From positions 1 to 64,000 of the forward strand of contig NZ_FZOC01000007.1 in the NCBI RefSeq assembly GCF_900188225.1: a DNA stretch of 64,000 nt, read 5' to 3'. Positions within the stretch are counted from its first letter, which is position 1. Each line of letters begins with the position of its first letter. The DNA comes from Humidesulfovibrio mexicanus. GTDB lineage: Bacteria; Desulfobacterota; Desulfovibrionia; Desulfovibrionales; Desulfovibrionaceae. Below the pieces are notes generated by a model. That model was given only the letters and a program-made list of their open reading frames with translations, did no database searches and had not been told where the DNA came from. The position numbers and the translations under genes were made by a program. Shown one piece after another: positions 25,517 through 35,721 of the stretch.

Positions 25517-27766
25517 ATGACGCAGCTGCCCATTCCCGCCGACCTGCCAGACGTGACCCTGAACGAGAACGCCAAGGTGGTGCTTTCTCGCCGCTACCTG
25601 CGCAAGGGGCCGGACGGCAAGCCCTTTGAGCTGCCCAAGGAGCTTTTCTGGCGCGTGGCCTCGCACATTGCCGCGCAGGAGGCGGCCTTCAAGGGCGGCA
25701 AGGCCAGGGTGGCGCAGCGTGCGCGGGAATTCTACGAGCTCATGACCAGCTTCAAGTTTTTGCCCAACTCGCCCACGCTCATGAACGCGGGCACGGACCT
25801 GGGCCAGCTGGCCGCCTGCTTCGTGCTGCCCGTGGGCGACAGCATCGAGGAGATCTTCGACGCGGTGAAGCACGCGGCGCTCATCCACAAATCCGGCGGC
25901 GGCACGGGCTTCTCCTTCTCGCGCCTGCGCCCGGCCGAAGCCAGGGTGGGCTCCACCGGCGGCGTGGCAAGCGGGCCCTTGTCCTTTCTGCGCATCTTCA
26001 ACACCGCCACCGAGCAGATCAAGCAGGGGGGGACCCGGCGCGGGGCCAACATGGGCATCCTGCGCGTGGACCATCCGGACATCATCCGCTTCATCAAGGC
26101 CAAGGAGCGCGAGGGCGAGCTGAACAACTTCAATCTTTCCGTGGGGCTTACCGAGGCCTTCATGAAGGCTGTGGACGCGGACGAGGAGTACGCGCTCGTC
26201 GCCCCGCACACGGGCGAGGAAAAGGCGCGGCTCAAGGCCCGCGAGGTGTTCTCCATGCTGGTGCAGAAGGCCTGGGAGTCCGGCGACCCCGGCATGGTCT
26301 TCCTGGACCGCATCAACCGCGACAACCCCACCCCGCAGCTGGGCGAGATAGAGGCCACCAACCCCTGCGGGGAGCAGCCGCTTTTGCCCTACGAGGCCTG
26401 CAACCTGGGCTCCATCAATCTGGCCCTGTTCCACGATGAAAACGCCCGCGATGGCGTGGACTGGGAGGGCCTCAAAACGGTCGTGCACCAGAGCGTGCGC
26501 TTTTTGGACAACGTCATCGAGGCCAGCGTGTACCCCCTGCCCCAGATCACCGAGACCGTGCGCACCAACCGCAAGATCGGCCTGGGCGTCATGGGCTTCG
26601 CCGATCTGCTCTACCAGCTGGGCGTGCCCTACAACTCCCAGGAGGGCGTGAACCTGGCCGAGAAGCTCATGGGCTTCATCCAGGACGAGAGCAAGCTGGC
26701 CAGCAAGGCCCTGGCCGAGGAGCGCGGGGCGTTCCCGGCCTATGCGGGCAGCGTGTTCGCCCAGAAGCAGCAGGGCCCCTACCGCAACGCCACCACCACC
26801 ACCATCGCCCCCACGGGCACCCTGTCCATTCTGGCCGGGTGCTCCTCCGGCGTGGAGCCGCTCTTCGCCCTGTCCTTCGTGCGCAACGTCATGGACGGCG
26901 ACAGGCTGGTGGAGGTGAACCCCCACTTCGAGGCCGCGCTTAAAATGGCCCAGGCCTACAGCCCCAAGCTCATGGAGGAGGTGGCCAAGATCGGCAGCAT
27001 CAAGGCCATGGACTACCTGCCCGAGGACATCCGCCGGGTGTTCGTCACGGCCATGGACATCGAGCCCATCTGGCACCTCAAGATGCAGGCCGCGTTCCAG
27101 AAATACACCGACAACGCCGTGTCCAAGACCGTCAACCTGCCCAACTCCGCCACGCAGGAAGACATCTGGGACATCTACTGGAAGGCCTACGAGTACGGCT
27201 GCAAGGGCGTCACCGTGTACCGCGACGGCTGCAAGACCAGCCAGGTGCTGTGCACCGGCGAGGGCCAGGAGAAGATCGAGGGCGCGGGCGAGGACGCCAA
27301 GCCCAAGACCGTGGTGCGCAAGCGGCCGGACATCGTCTATGGCTTCACCCAGAAGGTGGACACGGGCCTGGGCGCGCTCTACCTCACCATCAACGAACAG
27401 GACGGCAGGCCCTTCGAAGTCTTCGCCACCATCGGCAAGTCCGGAAAGTCCATCACCGCCAAGGCCGAGGCCATTGGGCGGCTGGTGTCCCTGGCCCTGC
27501 GCAGCGGGGTCGAGGTGCGCGACATTGTGGAGCAATTGAAGGGCATCGGCGGCGAGCACCCCAAGTTCCAGAAGAAGATCCTGCTGCAATCCATACCCGA
27601 CGCCGTGGCCTGGGTGCTGGAGAACCGCTACCTTGCGGGCGAAAAGCACGCCAGCGTCCACGCCAACGGCCTTGTGCGCGAAGTGTGCCCCGAATGCGGC
27701 GAGACCCTGACCTTCGAGGAAGGCTGCAACTGCTGCAAGGCCTGCGGCTACACCAAGTGCGGCTAG
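25517..27766 (+). CDS. nrdJ: Adenosylcobalamin-dependent (class II) ribonucleotide reductase
   Basis: A 749-residue reductase making deoxyribonucleotides with vitamin B12 as radical source. Visible motifs are FLPNSPTLMNAG, SGGGTGFSFSRLRP and the active-site NPCGEQPLLPYEACNLGSIN. A C-terminal Cys-rich tail (CPECGETLTF...CNCCKACGYTKCG) probably re-reduces the active site. No ATP-cone is evident. I chose the ATG at 25517, preceded by AAGGA; three in-frame ATGs at 25472-25480 lack a clear ribosome site. I saw no NrdR box in the leader. Confidence 0.93.
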   Translation: MTQLPIPADLPDVTLNENAKVVLSRRYLRKGPDGKPFELPKELFWRVASHIAAQEAAFKGGKARVAQRAREFYELMTSFKFLPNSPTLMNAGTDLGQLAACFVLPVGDSIEEIFDAVKHAALIHKSGGGTGFSFSRLRPAEARVGSTGGVASGPLSFLRIFNTATEQIKQGGTRRGANMGILRVDHPDIIRFIKAKEREGELNNFNLSVGLTEAFMKAVDADEEYALVAPHTGEEKARLKAREVFSMLVQKAWESGDPGMVFLDRINRDNPTPQLGEIEATNPCGEQPLLPYEACNLGSINLALFHDENARDGVDWEGLKTVVHQSVRFLDNVIEASVYPLPQITETVRTNRKIGLGVMGFADLLYQLGVPYNSQEGVNLAEKLMGFIQDESKLASKALAEERGAFPAYAGSVFAQKQQGPYRNATTTTIAPTGTLSILAGCSSGVEPLFALSFVRNVMDGDRLVEVNPHFEAALKMAQAYSPKLMEEVAKIGSIKAMDYLPEDIRRVFVTAMDIEPIWHLKMQAAFQKYTDNAVSKTVNLPNSATQEDIWDIYWKAYEYGCKGVTVYRDGCKTSQVLCTGEGQEKIEGAGEDAKPKTVVRKRPDIVYGFTQKVDTGLGALYLTINEQDGRPFEVFATIGKSGKSITAKAEAIGRLVSLALRSGVEVRDIVEQLKGIGGEHPKFQKKILLQSIPDAVAWVLENRYLAGEKHASVHANGLVREVCPECGETLTFEEGCNCCKACGYTKCG

Positions 27767-27804
27767 CCGCCTGACGGGCGGGACCGTTTTTCCGGTTGCG
27801 CCAG

Positions 27805-27835
27805 GGGCGCCGACGGGACCGCCCCGTCGGCGCCC
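27805..27835 (+). terminator. Perfect 13-bp hairpin after nrdJ
   Basis: Positions 27805-27817 pair perfectly with 27823-27835 around a 5-nt loop. There is no T-run. It probably ends or stabilises the nrdJ transcript upstream of the groES promoter. Confidence 0.6.
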
Positions 27836-27884
27836 GCCCGTTCCCCGCCACGGATCGGCGGCAAGAAAATGCGCGCCTACGCCG

Positions 27885-27912
27885 TTGACATCCCCCGACC
27901 CCTGCTTATCTT
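27885..27912 (+). promoter_or_regulatory. Candidate promoter of groES-groEL
   Basis: TTGACA (27885-27890) and TATCTT (27907-27912) are 16 bp apart, about 100 bp before groES. No CIRCE operator (TTAGCACTC type) is visible in the gap, so control by HrcA is not supported here. Confidence 0.5.
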
Positions 27913-28012
27913 TCCCTCGCCCAAGCCGGACCGTCCGACATTTCGCACGGCTTCATCGCCGTCCGGTCCGGCGCGGCAATCCACACACATACCCTTTGAG
28001 GAGGAGTCTCAC

Positions 28013-28288
28013 ATGAAGCTTTCCCCGTTGCACGACCGCGTGATCATCCAGCGCCTGCCCGAGGAGGAGAAGACCGCCGGGGGCATCATCATCCCCGACA
28101 GCGCCAAGGAACGCCCCATGCGCGGCACCGTGGTGGCCGCCGGCCCCGGCACCGACAAGGTCAAGATGCAGGTCAAGAAGGGCGACGTGGTGCTGTTCGC
28201 CAAGTACGCGGGCACCGAGTTCAAGATGGATGGCGAGGAATGCGTCATCATGCGCCAGGAAGAGATCCTGGCCGTCATCGAGAAATAG
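28013..28288 (+). CDS. groES: GroES co-chaperonin
   Basis: A 91-residue co-chaperonin that caps the GroEL folding chamber. Typical segments are [10 protein letters not shown], the mobile loop around [19 protein letters not shown] in adjoining parts, and [14 protein letters not shown]. The ATG at 28013 follows GAGGAGGAG. groEL starts 45 bp later in the same operon. Confidence 0.97.
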   Translation: MKLSPLHDRVIIQRLPEEEKTAGGIIIPDSAKERPMRGTVVAAGPGTDKVKMQVKKGDVVLFAKYAGTEFKMDGEECVIMRQEEILAVIEK

Positions 28289-29929
<1,641 letters not shown>

Positions 29930-29960
29930 CGCAAGCGGAACGCCGACACGATTCCGTTTT

Positions 29961-29991
29961 GGCCGGGTCCGCAAGGACCCGGCCTTTTTTT
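29961..29991 (+). terminator. Intrinsic terminator of groES-groEL
   Basis: GGCCGGGTCC (29961-29970) pairs perfectly with 29975-29984 around a GCAA tetraloop, followed by seven T (29985-29991). Confidence 0.93.
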
Positions 29992-30062
29992 GCGCTTGCG
30001 GGCTAATCCCCGGCCCCGGGCGACCGATAAGCATGGCACAGGCCGCATGTGAACCGCGGCGC

Positions 30063-30103
30063 GGCTCCGGGACTCATTAGGGAGGGGACCGGAGCCTTTT
30101 TTT
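30063..30103 (+). terminator. Second plus-strand intrinsic terminator
   Basis: GGCTCCGG (30063-30070) pairs with CCGGAGCC (30089-30096), followed by seven T (30097-30103). No gene lies between it and the groEL terminator. Confidence 0.8.
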
Positions 30104-30204
30104 GCCCAAGGCCCATGCCCTGCCAGCCGCTGGCGGGAGTCCGCGGCCCGCCATCCTCCCCCGCCATCCCTCTGTCGCCAGCCATTCTGGAAGACGTACG
30201 GCGC

Positions 30205-30225
30205 AAAAGGTTGCTATGTGCAACC
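30205..30225 (-). terminator. Intrinsic terminator of the photolyase transcript
   Basis: Read on the minus strand, GGTTGC pairs with GCAACC (30220-30225 with 30209-30214) and is followed by TTTT (30208-30205), 43 bp after the photolyase stop. Confidence 0.7.
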
Positions 30226-30267
30226 GGTTGTGTCCGACTGAGCCATGCGGTGTGCGGAAGGTTCGCC

Positions 30268-31608
30268 TCAGGCCGGTTCCGGCCCGCTCCAGCGGGAGAC
30301 GAAGGCCCTAACGTCGAACTTGCGCGCCGCGCCGGAGAAGGTCATGGAGCGCACCGTGCCGAACACCGGGCGCTCGGGCCAGGGGCGGTCGTGCACGCCG
30401 CCGATGCTCCAGGCGGCCCCGGCGTAGCCGTTCACGTCGCGGCCGTCCAGGGACAGGGTGTCGTTCAGGCGCAGCACCCGCGCCAGGGCGGTTTCGGCGT
30501 CCGGCGACCAGAAAAGGATCTGCTTGGCCCAATACATGCGCAGCCAGCCGTGCATGTGCCCGGTGGCCAGCAGTTGGCGCTGGGCCGCGTTCCAGAGCGG
30601 GTCCGGCGTTGCGGCCGCGTCCAGCTGGGCCTCGCTGGCCAGGAAGGGCCGGGCGTCGGCCCTGTGCCGCGCCAGGGTCTGCCGCGCCCAGGCCGGGAAG
30701 GCCTCCACTGTGTCGTAGTGGGGGGTGTGCAGGCAGAAGTTCTCGGCCAACTCCCTGCGCACGATGAGTTGCTCCAGAAAGGCCTCGCGCGCCTGGGGGG
30801 CGGCGTTGGCGGCCATGGCCGCCAACGCCGCTCGCTGGGCGGAAAGCTGGCCGAAGTGCAGGTACGGGGACAGACCGGAGGACGCGGGCGAAACGGGCGT
30901 GTTGCGCTCGTCAGCATAGCGGGGCAAGCCCTGGCGCAGAAACGCGTCCAGGCGTTGTCGCGCCGCGGCCTCGCCGGGGGGGAAGTGCGCGGGCGGCGGG
31001 CCGAAGGTCGCCAGCAGGACGTCCCAGTCCGTGGCTGGCGCGGGGCCGGGCCAGGGCAAAGACTGGCGCTGCAAGGCGGGGAAGGGGTCCAGGAACTCCG
31101 GCAGCAGGCGCTGGATCTTGGGCCGAATGGTGCGTGCCATGTACTCGGCCTTGTCCGAGACGCGCCGGGCGGGCGCCACGTTGCGGCTGTCCACCTCCAT
31201 GGCCGGGCATTGCAGGCGGGAGAGCAGATCGGCCAGCCAGGCGCGCTTGGGCTTGGCCGGGTCGGCATCGGTGACGAGCAGCCCGATCCTGGCGTCCCGG
31301 GCATACTGGGCCACGGCCTGGCCCGGTTCGCCGCGCAGCAGGATAAAGGGGACGCCCAGGGCCTCCAACTCCTGCGCCGTGTGCCGCAGGCCGTGCAGCA
31401 GGAAGGCGAAGTGCGGCAGGGCGGCCAACGGGTATTCCCGCGCCAGGCAGAAGGCCACGGCCAGGGGCTGCCTTCGCTGGTCCGCCAGCTCGCGGGCGTG
31501 GAGCAGGGCCCAGTTGTCGGCCGCGCGCATTTCCCGGTGCATCCAGTAGAGTACCGGCCCCTGCGTTTGGGGCCGGTCGTGGATGAGGCGGGCGCGCGCA
31601 GGGTGCAT
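30268..31608 (-). CDS. Class II deoxyribodipyrimidine photolyase
   Basis: A 446-residue FAD enzyme that splits UV-induced pyrimidine dimers using light. The N terminus YWMHREMRAADNWAL is typical of class II photolyases (W-M-x-R-x-x-R-x-x-D-N-W-A). The C terminus has GWLRMYWAKQILFWS, then LNDTLSLDGRDVNGYAGAAW and the following WSIGGVHDRPW. I start it at the ATG at 31608, 2 bp after the stop of the GH17 gene. A light-dependent repair enzyme in a presumed anaerobe suggests a surface or shallow habitat. Confidence 0.92.
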   Translation of the reverse strand: MHPARARLIHDRPQTQGPVLYWMHREMRAADNWALLHARELADQRRQPLAVAFCLAREYPLAALPHFAFLLHGLRHTAQELEALGVPFILLRGEPGQAVAQYARDARIGLLVTDADPAKPKRAWLADLLSRLQCPAMEVDSRNVAPARRVSDKAEYMARTIRPKIQRLLPEFLDPFPALQRQSLPWPGPAPATDWDVLLATFGPPPAHFPPGEAAARQRLDAFLRQGLPRYADERNTPVSPASSGLSPYLHFGQLSAQRAALAAMAANAAPQAREAFLEQLIVRRELAENFCLHTPHYDTVEAFPAWARQTLARHRADARPFLASEAQLDAAATPDPLWNAAQRQLLATGHMHGWLRMYWAKQILFWSPDAETALARVLRLNDTLSLDGRDVNGYAGAAWSIGGVHDRPWPERPVFGTVRSMTFSGAARKFDVRAFVSRWSGPEPA

Positions 31609-31610
31609 CC

Positions 31611-33269
31611 TCAGCCCGCCTGCATCAAGGCGCGCCGCTGGCGCAAAATGGACAGGGCCCAGGGCGCGGCCAAAAGCAGCAGCGTGCCACCCCAGGCCAG
31701 CGCGGCCGTGTTGGTCAGGCTTTCCATGAGCGGAATGGCCACGGCGCCCACAAGGAACGTGCCTGCAAGCAGCCACTCCTCGCGCGGGGAGCCCATTGGT
31801 CTGGGAGCTTCGCGCGTGGCCAGGGCGCGCAGCAGCATGAACACGGCCACGGGCAGGAACTGTTCGGTGCGGAAGTCGCGGTAGCGCGGGTCCACCAGCA
31901 GGCCGAAGGTGAGGGCCAGGGCGGCGAGGCCGAACACCAGGTCCAGCAGGCCGATGAGGGACACCGGATCGCGCAGGTTGAGCCGAAAGGAGCGCAGGGC
32001 CTCCAGCCGGGCGATGACCGGTGGCAGGGGCCTGGGTCCGGGACCGCCCGCGGCCAGGTCGGCCAGCTCGCGCAGCACCAGCAGGCACAGGGTCGCGCCG
32101 CCAAGGGTCAAAAGCGCGCCGCCCGCCACGCCCATCGCGCCGAAGGCCAGGCGCAGGCTTTGTCCGGCGCTGAGGGCCAGCAGGGTGGCCAGGGCCTGGG
32201 CGGTCAGGCATACGAGCGCCGTGCGGCCGAAGCCCTGCGGGGGCCGTCGCCACAGGGCCACCCCGGCCAGGAGCGCCGCCAGGGCCGAGGAGCCCAGAAA
32301 CCACTCGAACCAGCGCGGGTTTTCGCTCACCGGTCCGGTGAGGGGGAACTTGATGTCCCTGTCCACGTCGATGATGCCCCAGTTGCCGCCCACGGTGCCT
32401 TCCTGGCCGAACTTCCAGGGCTCGTCGAAGAGCTCGAACAGGTTGAAGTCGATGCCTCTGTCTTCCGCCGTGTTCATGATCTGGCGCACGAAGCGGGCCT
32501 GGGCCACGCGGCCGGGCACGGCGCCCTTGCGCACGCGGCCCGCGCTGGGCCAGCCTATCTCGCCAATGAGGATGGGCTTGCCGGGATAGGCGCGGGAGAT
32601 TTCCGCATGGGCTTCGAGCATGTGCTCCACCACGTGGTCGATGGGCGTGGGGGTGTTTTCCCAGTACGGCAGCACGTGGATGGTGATGGAGTCCACCTCC
32701 CTGGCCACCTGGGGGTACTTGAGCCAGAACTCCCAGACATCGGCGTAGGTCACGGGCTGCTTGACGGCCGCCTTGACGCGGCGGATGTAGTCGATGAGCA
32801 GTTCCGGGGTGATCTCTCGGCGCAGCAGCACCTCGTTTCCCACCACCACGCGCTCCACGGTGTCCGGGTAGGCGTTGGCCGCCTGGATGAGCCCGGCGAT
32901 CTCCTTTTCGTTCGATTCCAGGTTGGCCCCCACCCAGGCCCCAAGGATGACCTTGAGCCCGTGTCTTTGGGCCAGCTCGGGCACGGGGGCGAACTGCGCG
33001 GTGTTGGAATAGGTGCGGATGCGCGAGAAGTGCCGCGCGGCCACGGCCATGTCCTGCTCCAACTGCTCCCGGGTGAAGGGGGCGCCGAAGGGGCTTTGGC
33101 CTGCGCGGTACGGACTGAAGGAGGCGCTTTTTATGCGCGGGGTGCGCGCATCGGGAATGTCCTGCGGGCGGCCGTCGCGCCACCAGAAAGCGTAGTTCAG
33201 GGCCATGGCGGCCGCAAGGGCCAGCAAGGCCGTCGCCAGTGCCGTCAGGGCATGGGGTCTGGTGCGCAT
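31611..33269 (-). CDS. GH17-type beta-glucan-acting membrane protein
   Basis: A 552-residue protein. After an N-terminal membrane anchor (about 10-30), a glycoside hydrolase family 17-like catalytic domain (about 50-330) shows RIRTYSNTAQ, the acid/base VVVGNEVLLRR and the nucleophile ILIGEIGWPSAG. The C-terminal 220 residues hold about seven membrane segments. Related proteins are annotated as beta-(1,6)-glucan synthases or NdvC-like transglycosylases for cyclic or periplasmic glucans. The substrate here is not known. The start at 33269 follows GGAGG. The photolyase gene follows 2 bp downstream. Confidence 0.8.
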   Translation of the reverse strand: MRTRPHALTALATALLALAAAMALNYAFWWRDGRPQDIPDARTPRIKSASFSPYRAGQSPFGAPFTREQLEQDMAVAARHFSRIRTYSNTAQFAPVPELAQRHGLKVILGAWVGANLESNEKEIAGLIQAANAYPDTVERVVVGNEVLLRREITPELLIDYIRRVKAAVKQPVTYADVWEFWLKYPQVAREVDSITIHVLPYWENTPTPIDHVVEHMLEAHAEISRAYPGKPILIGEIGWPSAGRVRKGAVPGRVAQARFVRQIMNTAEDRGIDFNLFELFDEPWKFGQEGTVGGNWGIIDVDRDIKFPLTGPVSENPRWFEWFLGSSALAALLAGVALWRRPPQGFGRTALVCLTAQALATLLALSAGQSLRLAFGAMGVAGGALLTLGGATLCLLVLRELADLAAGGPGPRPLPPVIARLEALRSFRLNLRDPVSLIGLLDLVFGLAALALTFGLLVDPRYRDFRTEQFLPVAVFMLLRALATREAPRPMGSPREEWLLAGTFLVGAVAIPLMESLTNTAALAWGGTLLLLAAPWALSILRQRRALMQAG

Positions 33270-33351
33270 GTGGGGAAACCTCCGCTTGGGGCGTATCCGT
33301 CTTGGGATGGCCCGCTTTGGCGCATCCCCGGCAGACGGAGCGGCTTTTGGC

Positions 33352-34332
33352 CTACCTGTTCGCGCCGGAGGTTTCAAGCTCCATGCGGCAGGCCGCCCCG
33401 TCCTCCCCGGCGGCGATCGTGAAGCGGTTCTTGCCGCCGCGCTTGGCGCTGTACATGGCCTTGTCGGCCAGGTCCATGAGCTCCGAGGGGCTGGTTGCGG
33501 CAGCCGGGGCCAGGGCCACGCCGATGGACGCGCCCACGCGCACCTCGCGGCCGTCGATGCACACGGGCAGGCTCACGGCGCTCAGCACGCGCTGGGCCAG
33601 CAGCTCCGGGCGGGCGTTCTGGCAGGGCCAGGTTTCCAGCAGCACGAACTCGTCGCCGCCCAGGCGCACGCAGTTTTCCGGCAGCGCCGCGCAGTGGCGC
33701 AGGCGTTCGGCCACGGTCTGGAGCAGGATGTCTCCGGCCTGGTGCCCCAAGGTGTCGTTCACGGCCTTGAAGCCGTCCAGGTCGATGAAGAAAAGCCCCA
33801 GCTCGTGGCGGCGTTGCAGGGCGCCTTCAAACAGTCTGGGCAGGGCGTCGGTGAGGAAAAGCCGGTTGGGCAGCCCGGTGAGGGTGTCGTGGTAGGCCGC
33901 GTGCTGCAGGTCATGGACGTTGCTCAAGTCTTTGACGATGCAATAGAAGATTTCCGTGTCCGGGAAGAAGAGCACGTTCCAGTTGAAGCGTTTGAAGCGT
34001 CCGGCTTCGCAGCGGAAGCGGAAGTCCAGGGTGGTGCTGGCCGCATCGCTGGTGATGAGGCTCTGGAAGGCGGCCAGAACGCGCTCCCGTTCGTCAAAGT
34101 CCATGAATTCAAGCAGATACTGGCCGCGCAGGGCCTCTGGCCAAAGGCCGGTGGCGCGCTGCCAGACCGCGTTGGCCGCCAGAATGCAGCCGTCCATGTC
34201 CAGGGCCACGGCCATGTCGTAGGACAGGGACATCCAGGCGTAGCGCTCGATGTGGAAGAGCCGGGAGACGAGTTCGGGACCGGCCCCTTCCTCCAGCAGT
34301 TCCTTTACATTCATAGAAGGAGTCGCTAGCAT
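33352..34332 (-). CDS. PAS-GGDEF diguanylate cyclase
   Basis: A 326-residue cytoplasmic protein. A PAS domain (about 30-140) is followed by a GGDEF domain with the intact active site RLGGDEFVLL, DGFKAVNDTLGHQAGD and GASIGVALAP. It should make the second messenger c-di-GMP. No obvious RxxD inhibitory site is seen before GGDEF (the segment is CAALPENCVRLGG). No strong ribosome site supports either possible ATG (34332 or 34314). It is divergent from the EAL-HDOD gene across 65 bp. Confidence 0.92.
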   Translation of the reverse strand: MLATPSMNVKELLEEGAGPELVSRLFHIERYAWMSLSYDMAVALDMDGCILAANAVWQRATGLWPEALRGQYLLEFMDFDERERVLAAFQSLITSDAASTTLDFRFRCEAGRFKRFNWNVLFFPDTEIFYCIVKDLSNVHDLQHAAYHDTLTGLPNRLFLTDALPRLFEGALQRRHELGLFFIDLDGFKAVNDTLGHQAGDILLQTVAERLRHCAALPENCVRLGGDEFVLLETWPCQNARPELLAQRVLSAVSLPVCIDGREVRVGASIGVALAPAAATSPSELMDLADKAMYSAKRGGKNRFTIAAGEDGAACRMELETSGANR

Positions 34333-34397
34333 TTGTTTTTGAACAAGTCCATGTCAACGCGCAGATTGTCAAAAAAGTTACATTAGAGGAGCGCGGA

Positions 34398-35657
34398 ATG
34401 CCCCCTCCCTCGCCTTACGAAACACTTTTCGTCGCCCGGCAGCCCGTGCTCGATTCGGCCCTCAACACCTGGGGGTATTTCCACTATTACCGCCGGTGCG
34501 TGGAGCATACCTACTCCGAGTTCACCGACCCGCTGCTGGCGACCCTGTCGGTCATCCAGTGCCTGCCCGCCTGCATCGAAACCTGCTCCAGACCGCACAA
34601 GGCCCTCATCCATCTGCCTCCTCAGGCGCTTGTCACCGGCATCCCCAGGGCCTTGGGCCCGGAGTGCGTGGTGCCCGTTCTGGACTCCTTCCCGGCAGAC
34701 GACCCCAAATATGTCGAGGCGTTGCGCGGGCTGCGGGCGGAAGGCTACTCCTTCGCGCTGGACCTGCCCCGGCTCGCCGACCTGGCGAACCCCCTGCTGG
34801 GGGTGGCCGATACCGTGATTCTGGACCTTCGGGCCCCGGAGGGCGGCAAGGCGGCCTTGGCCAAAGCGGCCAAGGCGCTGCTGGCAAGCGGGCACACCCT
34901 GCTGGCCAAGCGCGTGGAGACCCATGAGGCGGCTGATTTGGCCAGGAGCCTGGGCATGACCCTTTTCGCGGGGCACTTCTTCCGCGAGCCGGTGACCCTG
35001 TCCCAGCGCAAGGTCTCCTCGGCGGAGAGCACCCGCTTGTCCCTGCTGGACCTGCTCTGCCGGAGCGAACCGCCCATGGACAAGGTGGTCTTGGCCATAG
35101 AGGCCGACGCCTCGGTTTCCTATCGGGTGCTGTCCATGCTCAATTCCCCGCACTTCGGGCTGCTCAAGAAGGTGTCTTCCGTGCGCCAGGCCGTGCTGCT
35201 GGCGGGCTGGGTGCAGCTGTCCGCCTGGCTGCGGGTCATGGCCCTTGGCGATCTTTCGCCAACCACCAAGGCGCGTGAGCTGCTGCACCTTTCGGCCCAG
35301 CGGGCGAAGTTTCTGGAGCTTCTGGGCCTGGCCGCCAACTGGGGCGAAAAGGCCGAGAGCCTGTTTTTGCTGGGCCTGTTCTCCCTGTTGCCCACCATGC
35401 TCGAAACCGCCATGCCCCAGGTTCTGGAGGCCATCTCCCTGGACGACCAGTTGCGCGCCGCCCTGCTGGGCGAGCCCGGCCCCTATTCCGGCTGGCTGGA
35501 CCTGGCCCAGGCCATAGAGGACACGCGCTGGGAGGACATGGGGCGGCTGGCCCTGGACCTGGGCCTGCCCACAGGGTCGGTGTCCTCGGCCTACAACGCC
35601 TCGTTCCAGTGGGCGGACACCCTGCTGCTGGCCATCCCCGACCGGAACGGGGCCTGA
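34398..35657 (+). CDS. EAL-HDOD (YuxH-like) protein with degenerate EAL
   Basis: A 419-residue protein. The N-terminal half is EAL-like in layout (YETLFVARQPVLDSALNTWGY and later HTLLAKRVETHEAADLARSLG, then FFREP) but lacks the EAL catalytic glutamates. It probably binds or senses rather than cuts c-di-GMP. The C-terminal half (about 205-400) is an HDOD domain (SVSYRVLSMLNSPHFG, VRQAVLLAGWVQL). Such proteins relay signals by protein contact. The coiled-coil gene follows 64 bp downstream. Confidence 0.85.
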   Translation: MPPPSPYETLFVARQPVLDSALNTWGYFHYYRRCVEHTYSEFTDPLLATLSVIQCLPACIETCSRPHKALIHLPPQALVTGIPRALGPECVVPVLDSFPADDPKYVEALRGLRAEGYSFALDLPRLADLANPLLGVADTVILDLRAPEGGKAALAKAAKALLASGHTLLAKRVETHEAADLARSLGMTLFAGHFFREPVTLSQRKVSSAESTRLSLLDLLCRSEPPMDKVVLAIEADASVSYRVLSMLNSPHFGLLKKVSSVRQAVLLAGWVQLSAWLRVMALGDLSPTTKARELLHLSAQRAKFLELLGLAANWGEKAESLFLLGLFSLLPTMLETAMPQVLEAISLDDQLRAALLGEPGPYSGWLDLAQAIEDTRWEDMGRLALDLGLPTGSVSSAYNASFQWADTLLLAIPDRNGA

Positions 35658-35721
35658 GCAAAGGCCCCGCCGCGGGCTTCCTCCCTCAACTGTCCAACCG
35701 GCTCAACCGGCAGGAGGCTCC

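Larger units (their letters stand above)
29930..30267. other. Gene-free interval with three hairpins between groEL and the photolyase gene
   Basis: This 338-bp convergent interval has two plus-strand terminators (29961-29991 and 30063-30103) and one minus-strand terminator (30205-30225). No reading frame in it looks real. The reason for two plus-strand terminators in a row is unclear. Confidence 0.6.

Noticed and set aside
27767-28012. CIRCE operator before groES
   Set aside because: No TTAGCACTC/GAGTGCTAA pair is present in the gap.
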